In this document: positions 52,924-61,313 of the stretch, piece after piece
Layout: every line of letters begins with the position of its first letter
How positions within the stretch are numbered: position 1 is the stretch's first letter
Assembly: GCA_041660405.1 (NCBI GenBank)
Contig: JBAZWL010000009.1
Location: 1-64,000 of the forward strand
Direction: 5' to 3'
Length of the DNA stretch: 64,000 bases
DNA from: Taibaiella sp041660405
GTDB lineage: Bacteria; Bacteroidota; Bacteroidia; Chitinophagales; Chitinophagaceae
Translations under genes and position numbers: made by a program
Notes under the pieces: generated by a model
What the model was told of the DNA's origin: nothing
The model's database searches: none
What the model saw: only the letters and a program-made list of their open reading frames with translations

Positions 52924-53577
52924 CTATTGTAAAGAATGCCAGACATCAGCATTGAACGCTTTCAATGAGCTAAGCTTTACATCCGCAAGCCCGAATTTAG
53001 GATTGTCATAAGCAGCTTCTTCTGGTACCGCTATTACTTTCATCCTTGCTGCCTTTGCTGATATCATTCCATTTACAGAATCTTCCAGCGCTACACAATT
53101 CCATGATGCCACATTAAGTGCATGAGCACATTGCAGGTATACTTCAGGATGAGGTTTGCCAAATAAGGCTGTATCTGCAGAGGTTAAGATCTGAAAATAA
53201 TCACGCAGCTTGAAGTGATCGATCAAAGCATTCAGCATGCGCATTGGAGAAGAGGTAGCAAGCCCTATTTTAACGTCATTAGCTTTAAACCATTGCAGGC
53301 ATTCTTCCGCACCGGGCATAATGCCACCATCGGTTTTTGCTCTTGCTATAATATCGTCCAGTATATCTTCCGCCAATTGCTGTGCTGTAGCATTTCCGGG
53401 CCACGCAAATTTTTCATGCCAGTATTCTGTTACTTCGTAAATTCTTAGTCCGGTGGTATGTTTGAAAAAATCGGGGCCAATGGGTACTTGGTAGTGTGTT
53501 GCTACTTTAAGCATACTTATACCCCATAGTGGTTCTGTGTCGAGCAACAGACCATCCATATCAAAAATTGCAGCCAT
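52924..53577 (-). CDS. HAD-superfamily sugar-phosphatase (HxpB/YniC-like)
   Basis: The 217-residue HAD hydrolase has motif I FDMDGLLLDTEP (Asp6 and Asp8), motif II ATSSPMRMLNALIDHF, motif III Lys in FGKPHPEVY and motif IV ALEDSVNGMISAKAARMKVIAVP. The helical cap lies between residues 15 and 85, a subfamily Ia cap. The wording GLLLDTEPLW and GLRIYEVTEYW fits hexitol/2-deoxyglucose-6-phosphatases. The substrate is unconfirmed. A -7 box stands 41 bases upstream. Confidence 0.88.
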   Translation of the reverse strand: MAAIFDMDGLLLDTEPLWGISMLKVATHYQVPIGPDFFKHTTGLRIYEVTEYWHEKFAWPGNATAQQLAEDILDDIIARAKTDGGIMPGAEECLQWFKANDVKIGLATSSPMRMLNALIDHFKLRDYFQILTSADTALFGKPHPEVYLQCAHALNVASWNCVALEDSVNGMISAKAARMKVIAVPEEAAYDNPKFGLADVKLSSLKAFNADVWHSLQ

Positions 53578-53617
53578 TGTGAAAAAAAACTGATTGATTA
53601 TAACCTTGAAAAGGCCG

Positions 53618-53625
53618 CAAAGGTA
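53618..53625 (-). promoter_or_regulatory. -7 box of the HAD phosphatase gene
   Basis: TACCTTTG on the minus strand is an exact match, 40 bases upstream of the ATG and just after the porG-like stop at 53629, so the HAD gene has its own promoter. Confidence 0.7.
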
Positions 53626-53628
53626 GGA

Positions 53629-54498
53629 CTATTCCGGTTGCCACACACCTTCGAGATGAGAAGGGCACTTGTATGTTTTCAGTTGGAAAGAGAGCGAAAA
53701 TTGAACCATCAGGTATTGGTCCTTAGTCGCATTATCACCGCGTTGTTTGCCTGCACGACCAAGCTTTTCACCATCTACAGCTATCGAACGATCTTGTAAA
53801 GACGCTGCTACACTGGGATTCATCGCATTGTATGGAAAATGATCGAGACCAACATAGGTATTGCTTACATCATCCATATAATCGGTAAGTGTAAATCTGT
53901 TGACTACTTCGAAGCTAAAATTAACGCCTGGTCCAAGCCAGTATTTTATACCTGCACCAACGGGAATGCAAAAGCTATAAGGTCTGTATTTACGGTCTTT
54001 AAACTCTGCTGTATTTTGCCCTTCTGTACCCAACGGTCTAAGGTTATAACGAATGCTGTTGTAGGTAGTATAGGGCTCGTAATAAAAAGCGCCGAAACCA
54101 CCAGTCAGATAAGGCGTAAATCTATGTTGTGGGTCACCGGTAGCGAACCAGAAGAAATTAAATTCAGCCATAATGTTGGCTTCAATAATATCGGAGCGAA
54201 AGCTAAGATTGCGTTGTTGCTGAAACTCGTTAGAGGTAAATTGATCGTCGTAACCTACTTTGGTATAATTTACCGCGCCACGCAAAGCAATGTAGGGATT
54301 GAAGTGGTAACGCATAAATGCACCTACAGCAGGACGAATATATTTGTAACCGTAATTAGGATTGAGATCGCCAAAATAGGTAGAAGCACCCAATAATACC
54401 CCATATTCTTTGGACTGAAAAAACTCCTGTGCAGAAGCCCTGGCAGTACCGGCAATGAATAATAAAATAAGAAGGGCCTTTTTACAATATAAAAACAT
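53629..54498 (-). CDS. PorG-like (DUF6089) outer membrane beta-barrel protein
   Basis: The 289-residue protein has a signal peptide (GTARASA then Gln24) followed by an eight-stranded-barrel pattern. QSKEYGVLLGASTYFGDLNPNYGYKYIRPAVGAFMRYHF is the family's N-terminal signature, with TPYLTGGFGAFYYEPY and PVGAGIKYWLGPGVNFSFEVVNRFTLTDYMDDVSNTY later. PorG connects the T9SS motor PorK/PorN to the outer membrane. Many DUF6089 paralogues exist in Bacteroidota, so PorG identity is likely but not certain. ATG 54498 starts directly at the signal peptide; ATG 54561 would add 21 residues. Confidence 0.8.
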   Translation of the reverse strand: MFLYCKKALLILLFIAGTARASAQEFFQSKEYGVLLGASTYFGDLNPNYGYKYIRPAVGAFMRYHFNPYIALRGAVNYTKVGYDDQFTSNEFQQQRNLSFRSDIIEANIMAEFNFFWFATGDPQHRFTPYLTGGFGAFYYEPYTTYNSIRYNLRPLGTEGQNTAEFKDRKYRPYSFCIPVGAGIKYWLGPGVNFSFEVVNRFTLTDYMDDVSNTYVGLDHFPYNAMNPSVAASLQDRSIAVDGEKLGRAGKQRGDNATKDQYLMVQFSLSFQLKTYKCPSHLEGVWQPE

Positions 54499-54572
54499 GA
54501 TTTTGAATGCAATTCTTTGGGTAAACGCTAAAATAAGATATTTTATTGTAGCTGTAAGCATAGGGCTAAAAA

Positions 54573-54602
54573 AAATGACAAACCGTTATCAGTTTGTCAT
54601 TT
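54573..54602 (-). terminator. Terminator of pdhB
   Basis: AAATGACAAAC (54573-54583) pairs with GTTTGTCATTT (54592-54602), followed on the minus strand by a long T-run, 21 bases past the stop. Confidence 0.88.
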
Positions 54603-54623
54603 CTGTATAAGCTCAAAATGGTT

Positions 54624-55607
<984 letters not shown>

Positions 55608-55665
55608 AATGTTGTTATCTTGATTTTTAAGAGGGGGTAAAAGTAAGTTATTCTACCGAAAAAGA

Positions 55666-55714
55666 AAACGAAAACTACGCCTATCGTTTGCGTAAAAAGG
55701 CGTAGTTTTCGTTT
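55666..55714 (-). terminator. Terminator of the lipoprotein gene at 55729
   Basis: A 16-bp perfect stem (55666-55681 with 55699-55714) encloses a 17-base loop, 15 bases past the stop, and also lies in the leader of pdhB. Confidence 0.78.
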
Positions 55715-55728
55715 GGTATTTTCAATAA

Positions 55729-56328
55729 TTATTTCTTTTCTTCTGCTTTTTTAGCACCCTCTTTTGCTGGACGTAAATTTACGAATACATCCTGACCAAC
55801 TGGTTGGTGTACACGTAAACGTAGACTGTCGCTACCTGCGTGAATGATGTCAAAAATCATAACCTGCTGACCTTGCATGCCACCATTTTTGCTTTTGCTT
55901 TCAAATGGATCCAGCAATAATTTTTTACCATCATCACCAAAGTACCAACGTGCAGTATCGGAGCTTGCTTTACCGAAAGTAATAGCAGTACCATCTTTCA
56001 TCAGATCAAATGAAAAATCAGCAGCGGCTTCTTTCATTTGTTCTTTCATTTGGTCAGGTTGTTTGCTTACTTCTTCCTTAGCCATTTTTTTAACGGTTTC
56101 CAGATCAGCAGTACCAAAACGTTTGATCATACCGCTATCGACGGTAGTCAGCGCATCAATCTGTTCCATCTGCATTTTCATCTGGGCTTTTACCATTGAA
56201 TCCTGCGTAGGAACTTCGATAACTGTAGCTTGCCATTTACCGGCAATATTTGGATTTTTTCCACCTTGGCAAGATGCCAAGAAAAGCAGGCAAGAACCCG
56301 CAACGAATAAGAGATTTTTACGATTCAT
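55729..56328 (-). CDS. Lipoprotein of unknown function
   Basis: The 199-residue protein has a lipoprotein signal (LFLASC, lipidated Cys20). The short opening NPNIAGKWQATVIEVPTQDS resembles lipocalin-like strands, a helical Met/Gln/Lys-rich segment covers about 47-105, and FSFDLMKDGTAITFGKASSDTARWYFGDDGKKLLLDPF is a beta pattern. A Lys/Glu/Ala tail ends it. No named family is recognised. The consensus -7 box ends only 5 bases upstream of the ATG, so the mRNA may be nearly leaderless. Confidence 0.75.
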   Translation of the reverse strand: MNRKNLLFVAGSCLLFLASCQGGKNPNIAGKWQATVIEVPTQDSMVKAQMKMQMEQIDALTTVDSGMIKRFGTADLETVKKMAKEEVSKQPDQMKEQMKEAAADFSFDLMKDGTAITFGKASSDTARWYFGDDGKKLLLDPFESKSKNGGMQGQQVMIFDIIHAGSDSLRLRVHQPVGQDVFVNLRPAKEGAKKAEEKK

Positions 56329-56333
56329 GGCCG

Positions 56334-56341
56334 CAAAGGTA
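56334..56341 (-). promoter_or_regulatory. -7 box abutting the lipoprotein start codon
   Basis: TACCTTTG on the minus strand is an exact match that ends five bases before the ATG at 56328. Confidence 0.6.
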
Positions 56342-56545
56342 TAAATTCCATTAATAATTTGCTTTTTTTAACCATTTTCTTTTCCTTAAAACTATTAAGT
56401 TAACTTTTGCATAGGTTGAAATACGTAAATTATTGTCTAATGTTTTCACTAAAAGCTGTTCACAGGTTATGGATTTTTACATTTTAAGCCGTTATTAAAA
56501 AATAATTACCTTTAGGCGTTTTTAAAAATTTTTTAATAAATTCTC

Positions 56546-57535
56546 ATGTCTGAAGTAAAAGAAAAATCAACAACAGTGAAGGTAGAAGCTTTAGGATTGG
56601 ACGAGACGGCAAAAGCACGTCTTGCCAATATCAAAACGGTTGCTGTGATTGGTGCCGGAACAATGGGTAACGGTATCACACACGTATTTGCACAATTTGG
56701 TTGCAAAGTACACATGGTAGATATTTCCAGAGAAGCACTGGATAAGGCGGTAGCAAAGATCGGTGGTAATATGGAACGCCAGATGGCAAAAAATCTGCTG
56801 ACTGAAGAAGAAAAAAATAACGCCCTGGCCAATATAGTTACCTATACTGATATGGGTGAAGCGGTACAGGATGCTGATCTTGTAGTAGAAGCTGCAACCG
56901 AAAACATTGATCTGAAAATTAAAATATTCCAGGAGCTGGATCGCCTTTGCCCTGAAAAAACTATTCTTGCTTCTAATACTTCTTCTATTTCTATTACCCG
57001 TATTGGCTCTCATACCAAGCGTCCCGGTAAGGTAGTGGGCATGCACTTTATGAATCCGGTACCGGTTATGCGCCTGGTAGAGATCATTAATGGTTATGCT
57101 ACAGAGAAAGAAGTTACACAAACGGTTTATGACCTGACCAAGATGCTGAATAAAGTGCCTTGTGTGGTAAATGATTATCCCGGCTTTATCTCTAACCGTA
57201 TTTTAATGCCGTTGATCAATGAAGCCATCCTTGCCTTACAGGAAGGCGTTGCCGGTGTGGAAGAAATTGATACTATTATGAAATTAGGTATGGCTCATCC
57301 GATGGGACCATTGCAGTTGGCTGATTTCATTGGTCTGGATACTTGTTATTCTATCATGAATGTATTGCACATGGGCTTTGGCAATCAGAAATATGCTCCT
57401 GCTACATTGCTTTGCAATATGGTACAGGCGGGCTTCCTGGGTGCTAAGAGCGGTGAAGGTTTCTACAAATACACTCCAGGTAGCAAGGAGCTTGTAGTGA
57501 GCGAACGTTTTGCCAGCAAACAATGGAAAATGTAG
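56546..57535 (+). CDS. 3-hydroxyacyl-CoA (3-hydroxybutyryl-CoA) dehydrogenase
   Basis: The 329-residue NAD(P)-dependent enzyme oxidises 3-hydroxyacyl-CoA in beta-oxidation or makes it in butyrate routes. The Rossmann motif is VAVIGAGTMGNGITHVFAQFG at about residues 32-52. The catalytic region is ASNTSSISITRIGSHTKRPGKVVGMHFMNPVPVMRLVEII with the conserved Ser and His, and PGFISNRILMPLINEAILAL is the C-terminal core. About 28 residues precede the Rossmann fold, more than usual. The name hbd or paaH is suggested but not settled. A near-consensus TACCTTTA lies at 56507-56514. Confidence 0.93.
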   Translation: MSEVKEKSTTVKVEALGLDETAKARLANIKTVAVIGAGTMGNGITHVFAQFGCKVHMVDISREALDKAVAKIGGNMERQMAKNLLTEEEKNNALANIVTYTDMGEAVQDADLVVEAATENIDLKIKIFQELDRLCPEKTILASNTSSISITRIGSHTKRPGKVVGMHFMNPVPVMRLVEIINGYATEKEVTQTVYDLTKMLNKVPCVVNDYPGFISNRILMPLINEAILALQEGVAGVEEIDTIMKLGMAHPMGPLQLADFIGLDTCYSIMNVLHMGFGNQKYAPATLLCNMVQAGFLGAKSGEGFYKYTPGSKELVVSERFASKQWKM

Positions 57536-57552
57536 TCTGAATAATTTTTATA

Positions 57553-57585
57553 AAGAAGCCGGTAACTATAAGTTGCCGGCTTCTT
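57553..57585. terminator. Terminator between the 3-hydroxyacyl-CoA dehydrogenase and WbqC-like genes
   Basis: AAGAAGCCGGTAACT (57553-57567) pairs with AGTTGCCGGCTTCTT (57571-57585) with one G-T pair and a 3-base loop, between convergent genes. Confidence 0.82.
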
Positions 57586-57607
57586 ACGTTTGGGGATTTT
57601 GGGAAGA

Positions 57608-58219
57608 TTACGAAACCGTTCGCAATATTTCCCGCGCATGCATGCCTTCACAAAAAAGAAGATCGAGTATGGAACAATCTTGTATAAAACCAACACGTTC
57701 CTCAAAGACCTGGTAGTATTGAGGTATAGCAATCAAAGGCTCTTGTTGTGGCTTTAATTTTTCCCTTAGATCTACAATCTCTTCGGGGTATGATTTAATA
57801 TAATTTTCTGCTTCTTCCGAAAAAGTCAATTCTAGTTTCAGTAAGTTATTTACCAGTTTGATGCCTTCGATATTCCAGTCGTGTAGCTGCTCAAATTTTT
57901 GTTCAAATAAAGGGCGAAATTGATGTTCAAAATATTCAAAAAAAGGAGAACGTCGATACAGGGAAACAATCGTTTTCCAATGATTGCTTTGCCAGTCCGT
58001 CCGGTCAGAAAGTTTCACAGCATTAACCGGAATCCTTTGATTGCGGCCATGTTCCAGCGGAAGGCTCATGAGTAATTTTCCTTCAGGAGCAGCTAGGTAA
58101 TACCGGTTACGGTAACTCATTTTCTGATAATGTTCTGCAAGGTCAAAAGTTACATTTTTCACTTTGCAGGCATATATCCACCAGCTCACCGGAGGAAAAG
58201 GTATGGAAGAAGAAATCAT
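57608..58219 (-). CDS. WbqC-family protein
   Basis: The 203-residue protein shows the WbqC pattern: MSYRNRYYLAAPEGKLLMSLPLEHGRNQRIP, DWQSNHWKTIVSLYRRSPFFEYFEHQF and a C-terminal LIAIPQYYQVFEERVGFIQDCSILDLLFCEG. The family is found in surface-polysaccharide clusters, where it may act in sugar modification, but its biochemical role is not established. No polysaccharide genes are adjacent here. It is full length. Confidence 0.85.
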   Translation of the reverse strand: MISSSIPFPPVSWWIYACKVKNVTFDLAEHYQKMSYRNRYYLAAPEGKLLMSLPLEHGRNQRIPVNAVKLSDRTDWQSNHWKTIVSLYRRSPFFEYFEHQFRPLFEQKFEQLHDWNIEGIKLVNNLLKLELTFSEEAENYIKSYPEEIVDLREKLKPQQEPLIAIPQYYQVFEERVGFIQDCSILDLLFCEGMHAREILRTVS

Positions 58220-58261
58220 TTTAATAAGTGGTCAGTAGTCAATGGTCATTATTAAAGTTGG

Positions 58262-58327
58262 CAGTATGCAGTTGGCAAAATTTGAACATTGAGTATTGAA
58301 CTATTGCCAATTGCCAACTGCATACTG
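58262..58327. repeat. 17-bp perfect inverted repeat with a 32-base loop
   Basis: CAGTATGCAGTTGGCAA (58262-58278) pairs with 58311-58327. The loop holds ATTGAGTATTGAACTATTG, and AGTCAATGGTCATTATTAA precedes the arm. The element ends three bases before the relA stop codon at 58331, so it could help terminate relA transcription, but the long loop and simple wording suggest a dispersed intergenic element. Confidence 0.7.
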
Positions 58328-58330
58328 TTT

Positions 58331-60583
58331 TTACTCATCGCCGGCTTCTATCCTTTCTACTTTAGTAATGCCCTTGATATTGCCAAGCTTCAGACAAAGT
58401 TCATCCAGCTCTTCCCTGTCGTGTACAAAGACCATAATGGTACCTTCAAACACACCATCTTTGGAATCGATACTGATGGATCGCATATTCATATGCAGTT
58501 CGCCGGTAATGACCGTGGTAATACCTTGTATAATACCTACATCATCCAGACCGGTAAGTTTAACCCCGGTAAGGAAGGAAATTTCTTTGTTCTTGGCCCA
58601 TTTGGTTTTCACAATGCGATGGGCGTAATTGGCCATGAGTTGAGCTGCATTAGGACAATCCGTACGATGCACTTTAAGACCTTCTCCCGAAGTAATGAAA
58701 CCAAAAACGTCGTCGCCGGGAATAGGTTGGCAACATTGAGCCAGCTTATATAATATCTTATCCGAACTTTCACCGAAAATGATCAATTCAGCACCCTTGG
58801 CTGTAATTTCTTTTTCATGCTCGTGATGGTGGTGTACAGCTGGTTTGTGCTCTTGTTTAGCTTCTTTTTGTGGCTGGAACAAACGATCGCCGGTAACGGT
58901 GAAACTCTTAAGGGGCTTGAGATCCAGCGACCCCACTGCTATGCCATAATAAAGATCAAGCGGGGAGGGGAGTTTGAAAAAAGCACATATTTCGTTGAGG
59001 TTTTGGATGCTTGGTGTCAAACCCATATGATCCAGTTTACGGATCAATATTTCTTTACCGTCCTCTGCTATTTTTCTTTTTTCTTCTCTGAGATAATATT
59101 TGATCCTGGACTTGGCTTTGGCAGTAACTACAAAATTGAGCCAGTCCTCCGAAGGTTTTTGTTTGGATGAAGTAATGATCTCAACCTGGTCACCGCTTTT
59201 CAATTCCTGGCTTATGGGTGTAAGCCTGTAATTGATTTTTGCACCAATACACCTTGCGCCCAATTCAGAGTGAATATCGAAGGCCAGATCCAGTGCTGTA
59301 GCGCCTTTGGGCAATACACGCATATCTCCTTTAGGCGTGTAAACATAGATTTCCTCAGTGAAAAGATCCAGTTTAAAATCCTGAACGAAATCAAGTGTGT
59401 CTGTATCCGGGTTGTTCAATACCTCGCCTATGTGCTTCAGCCAGGCATCAAGCTTACTTTCGTTATTGGTTCCTTCTTTGTATTTCCAATGTGCCGCAAG
59501 TCCCTTTTCCGCTATCTCATTCATTCTTTCCGTACGGATCTGCACTTCTACCCAACGGCCACCTGGTCCCATCACTGTGGTGTGCAGTGCTTCGTAGCCA
59601 TTGCTTTTGGGCATACTTAACCAGTCGCGCAACCTTTCAGGACTGGGCTGGTAATAATTGGTAATGATGGAATATACTTTCCAGCAATCTTCTTTTTCCC
59701 TTTCCTTCGGAGAATTGAGAATAACACGTATCGCAAAAAGGTCGTAAACCTCGTTGAATGTTACGTGCTTTGTCCGCATTTTATTCCAGATGGAATGTAT
59801 AGATTTTGGTCTGCCGTAAATGTCGAAATCAATGTCGTGCTGCGCCAGTTCTTCTTTTACCGGCTTAATAAATTCATTGATATACTTTGTCCTGTCCCTT
59901 TTTGTTTCCTTTAATCGTCTTACGATATCCAGGTAAACATCGGGCTGAGTAAATTTCAACGCGAGATCTTCAAGCTCAGTCTTGATTTCGTACAGACCAA
60001 GCCTGTGGGCTAAAGGCGTAAAAATGTAAGTGGTTTCAGAGGCGATCTTCAATTGTTTTTCCCTGCTCATGCTGGTAAGCGTGCGCATATTGTGCAGGCG
60101 GTCGGCCAGCTTGATCAGGATCACACGCGGGTCTTCAGCCAGTGTGAGTAATATTTTCCTGAAGTTCTCTGCCTGCATGGAGGCACTGGCCTTAATATCT
60201 ACTACGTTTGATATTTTGGTAAGGCCATCTATAATACGGGAAAAATTAGTGCCGAATTCGCTTGCAATATCTTCCAGGGTAATTTCGGTATCTTCAACTA
60301 CATCATGCATTAAAGCACAACAAGCAGAGGTAACACCCAAGCCGATTTCCTCAACTACTATCCGGGCTACTGCCAATGGATGCAGAATATAAGGTTCTCC
60401 TGATTTGCGGCGCATATCTTTATGGGCATCAGCTGCCAGTTCAAAAGCGCGTCGGATAATTTTTTTATCTCCCTTTTTGATTCTTGACTTTAGTGCCCGT
60501 AATAAAGCGCGGTATTCCCTTAAGATCAGTTTTTTCTCCTGTTCCTCGTCTACTGATTTCGTATATAAAAGTGGCGTACTCAT
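58331..60583 (-). CDS. Bifunctional (p)ppGpp synthetase/hydrolase RelA/SpoT
   Basis: The 750-residue protein makes and/or degrades the alarmone (p)ppGpp. The HD hydrolase domain has HPLAVARIVVEEIG and LMHDVVEDTEI (HD) near residues 65-95, and the synthetase domain has RPKSIHSIWNKM, DLFAIRVIL and GYEALHTTVMGPGGRWVEVQIRT. A TGS domain (VYTPKGDMRVLPKGATALDLAF), a zinc-finger-like region (AQCCQPIPGDDVFGFIT) and a C-terminal ACT domain follow. Both catalytic halves look intact, so it is a bifunctional Rel. It stands alone. Confidence 0.96.
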   Translation of the reverse strand: MSTPLLYTKSVDEEQEKKLILREYRALLRALKSRIKKGDKKIIRRAFELAADAHKDMRRKSGEPYILHPLAVARIVVEEIGLGVTSACCALMHDVVEDTEITLEDIASEFGTNFSRIIDGLTKISNVVDIKASASMQAENFRKILLTLAEDPRVILIKLADRLHNMRTLTSMSREKQLKIASETTYIFTPLAHRLGLYEIKTELEDLALKFTQPDVYLDIVRRLKETKRDRTKYINEFIKPVKEELAQHDIDFDIYGRPKSIHSIWNKMRTKHVTFNEVYDLFAIRVILNSPKEREKEDCWKVYSIITNYYQPSPERLRDWLSMPKSNGYEALHTTVMGPGGRWVEVQIRTERMNEIAEKGLAAHWKYKEGTNNESKLDAWLKHIGEVLNNPDTDTLDFVQDFKLDLFTEEIYVYTPKGDMRVLPKGATALDLAFDIHSELGARCIGAKINYRLTPISQELKSGDQVEIITSSKQKPSEDWLNFVVTAKAKSRIKYYLREEKRKIAEDGKEILIRKLDHMGLTPSIQNLNEICAFFKLPSPLDLYYGIAVGSLDLKPLKSFTVTGDRLFQPQKEAKQEHKPAVHHHHEHEKEITAKGAELIIFGESSDKILYKLAQCCQPIPGDDVFGFITSGEGLKVHRTDCPNAAQLMANYAHRIVKTKWAKNKEISFLTGVKLTGLDDVGIIQGITTVITGELHMNMRSISIDSKDGVFEGTIMVFVHDREELDELCLKLGNIKGITKVERIEAGDE

Positions 60584-60615
60584 AAATAATGATCTGAAAA
60601 TCTAATATACAAATA

Positions 60616-60646
60616 AAAACGGAAACCTTTGATGGGCTTCCGTTTT
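60616..60646 (-). terminator. Probable terminator of the small sorting-domain gene
   Basis: AAAACGGAA (60616-60624) pairs with TTCCGTTTT (60638-60646) around a 13-base loop and faces a T-rich tail on the minus strand. Confidence 0.68.
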
Positions 60647-60682
60647 AAAAATTTTGATTTGCCATAAATGGCGGTTACTCTA

Positions 60683-61057
60683 TTATCTGTTAATGACCAT
60701 TTTAGCGGACTGAATAATTTTTCCGGATTTATCCCTGGCAACAACCATATAAATACCTTGTGGCATTTCTGATAAATTGTTAAAGGTGATATCAGTTGTA
60801 CCTCTATCAATAATAGGCTGTTCTGTCAATTTACGGCCAATGAGGCTAACGATTTCAATTTTATCAATCTCGTTTCTTAAAGAAGAAGACAAACGAATAT
60901 TCACAATATTGTTTGCCGGAATAGGGTAAACAGTTATTGTTTTATCCTGATTGGTTATAATTGTTTTTTCACTGCTCTGAGCCAAAACTTCTGTTGAAGC
61001 CAAGCCTGTAAAGGCTATCAGGGTTAGTAAAAAAGATAATTTGTATATTAGCTTCAT
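60683..61057 (-). CDS. Small exported protein consisting of little more than a T9SS type A sorting domain
   Basis: The 124-residue protein has a signal peptide (TEVLA then Gln27) and only about 17 residues before a type A sorting domain: ITVYPIPANNIVNIRLS, IEIVSLIGRKLTEQPIID, ITFNNLSEMPQGIYMVVARDKSGKIIQSAKMVI. All conserved CTD motifs (YPxPA, GxxL, LxxGxYxV, K) are present, with Ile in place of the usual Asn in YPNPA. No cargo domain exists. It could be a substrate mimic, a remnant of a larger cargo protein or a surface-anchored peptide. The following sppA gene is on the same strand upstream. Confidence 0.85.
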   Translation of the reverse strand: MKLIYKLSFLLTLIAFTGLASTEVLAQSSEKTIITNQDKTITVYPIPANNIVNIRLSSSLRNEIDKIEIVSLIGRKLTEQPIIDRGTTDITFNNLSEMPQGIYMVVARDKSGKIIQSAKMVINR

Positions 61058-61313
61058 AGTTGTAAATGTTTATAACATTAAAGACTGACTGATCTAGGGT
61101 AATCAAAAATCGAATCTCAATTGCAAATATAATAAGTGCTTTGGTATTTCCATAATATTCTTCAAGAAATTATAAAAAAATGCCATAGACATAATCTATA
61201 CTTAACAATGATTTCTAAAGATCTACCCTCTAATAACTATAGACAAAAACTGTGCCAAACTGTTTAAGCTGATATTGTGTCCGGAATGTAAATTCTTAGT
61301 TAAAAGTGATAAG

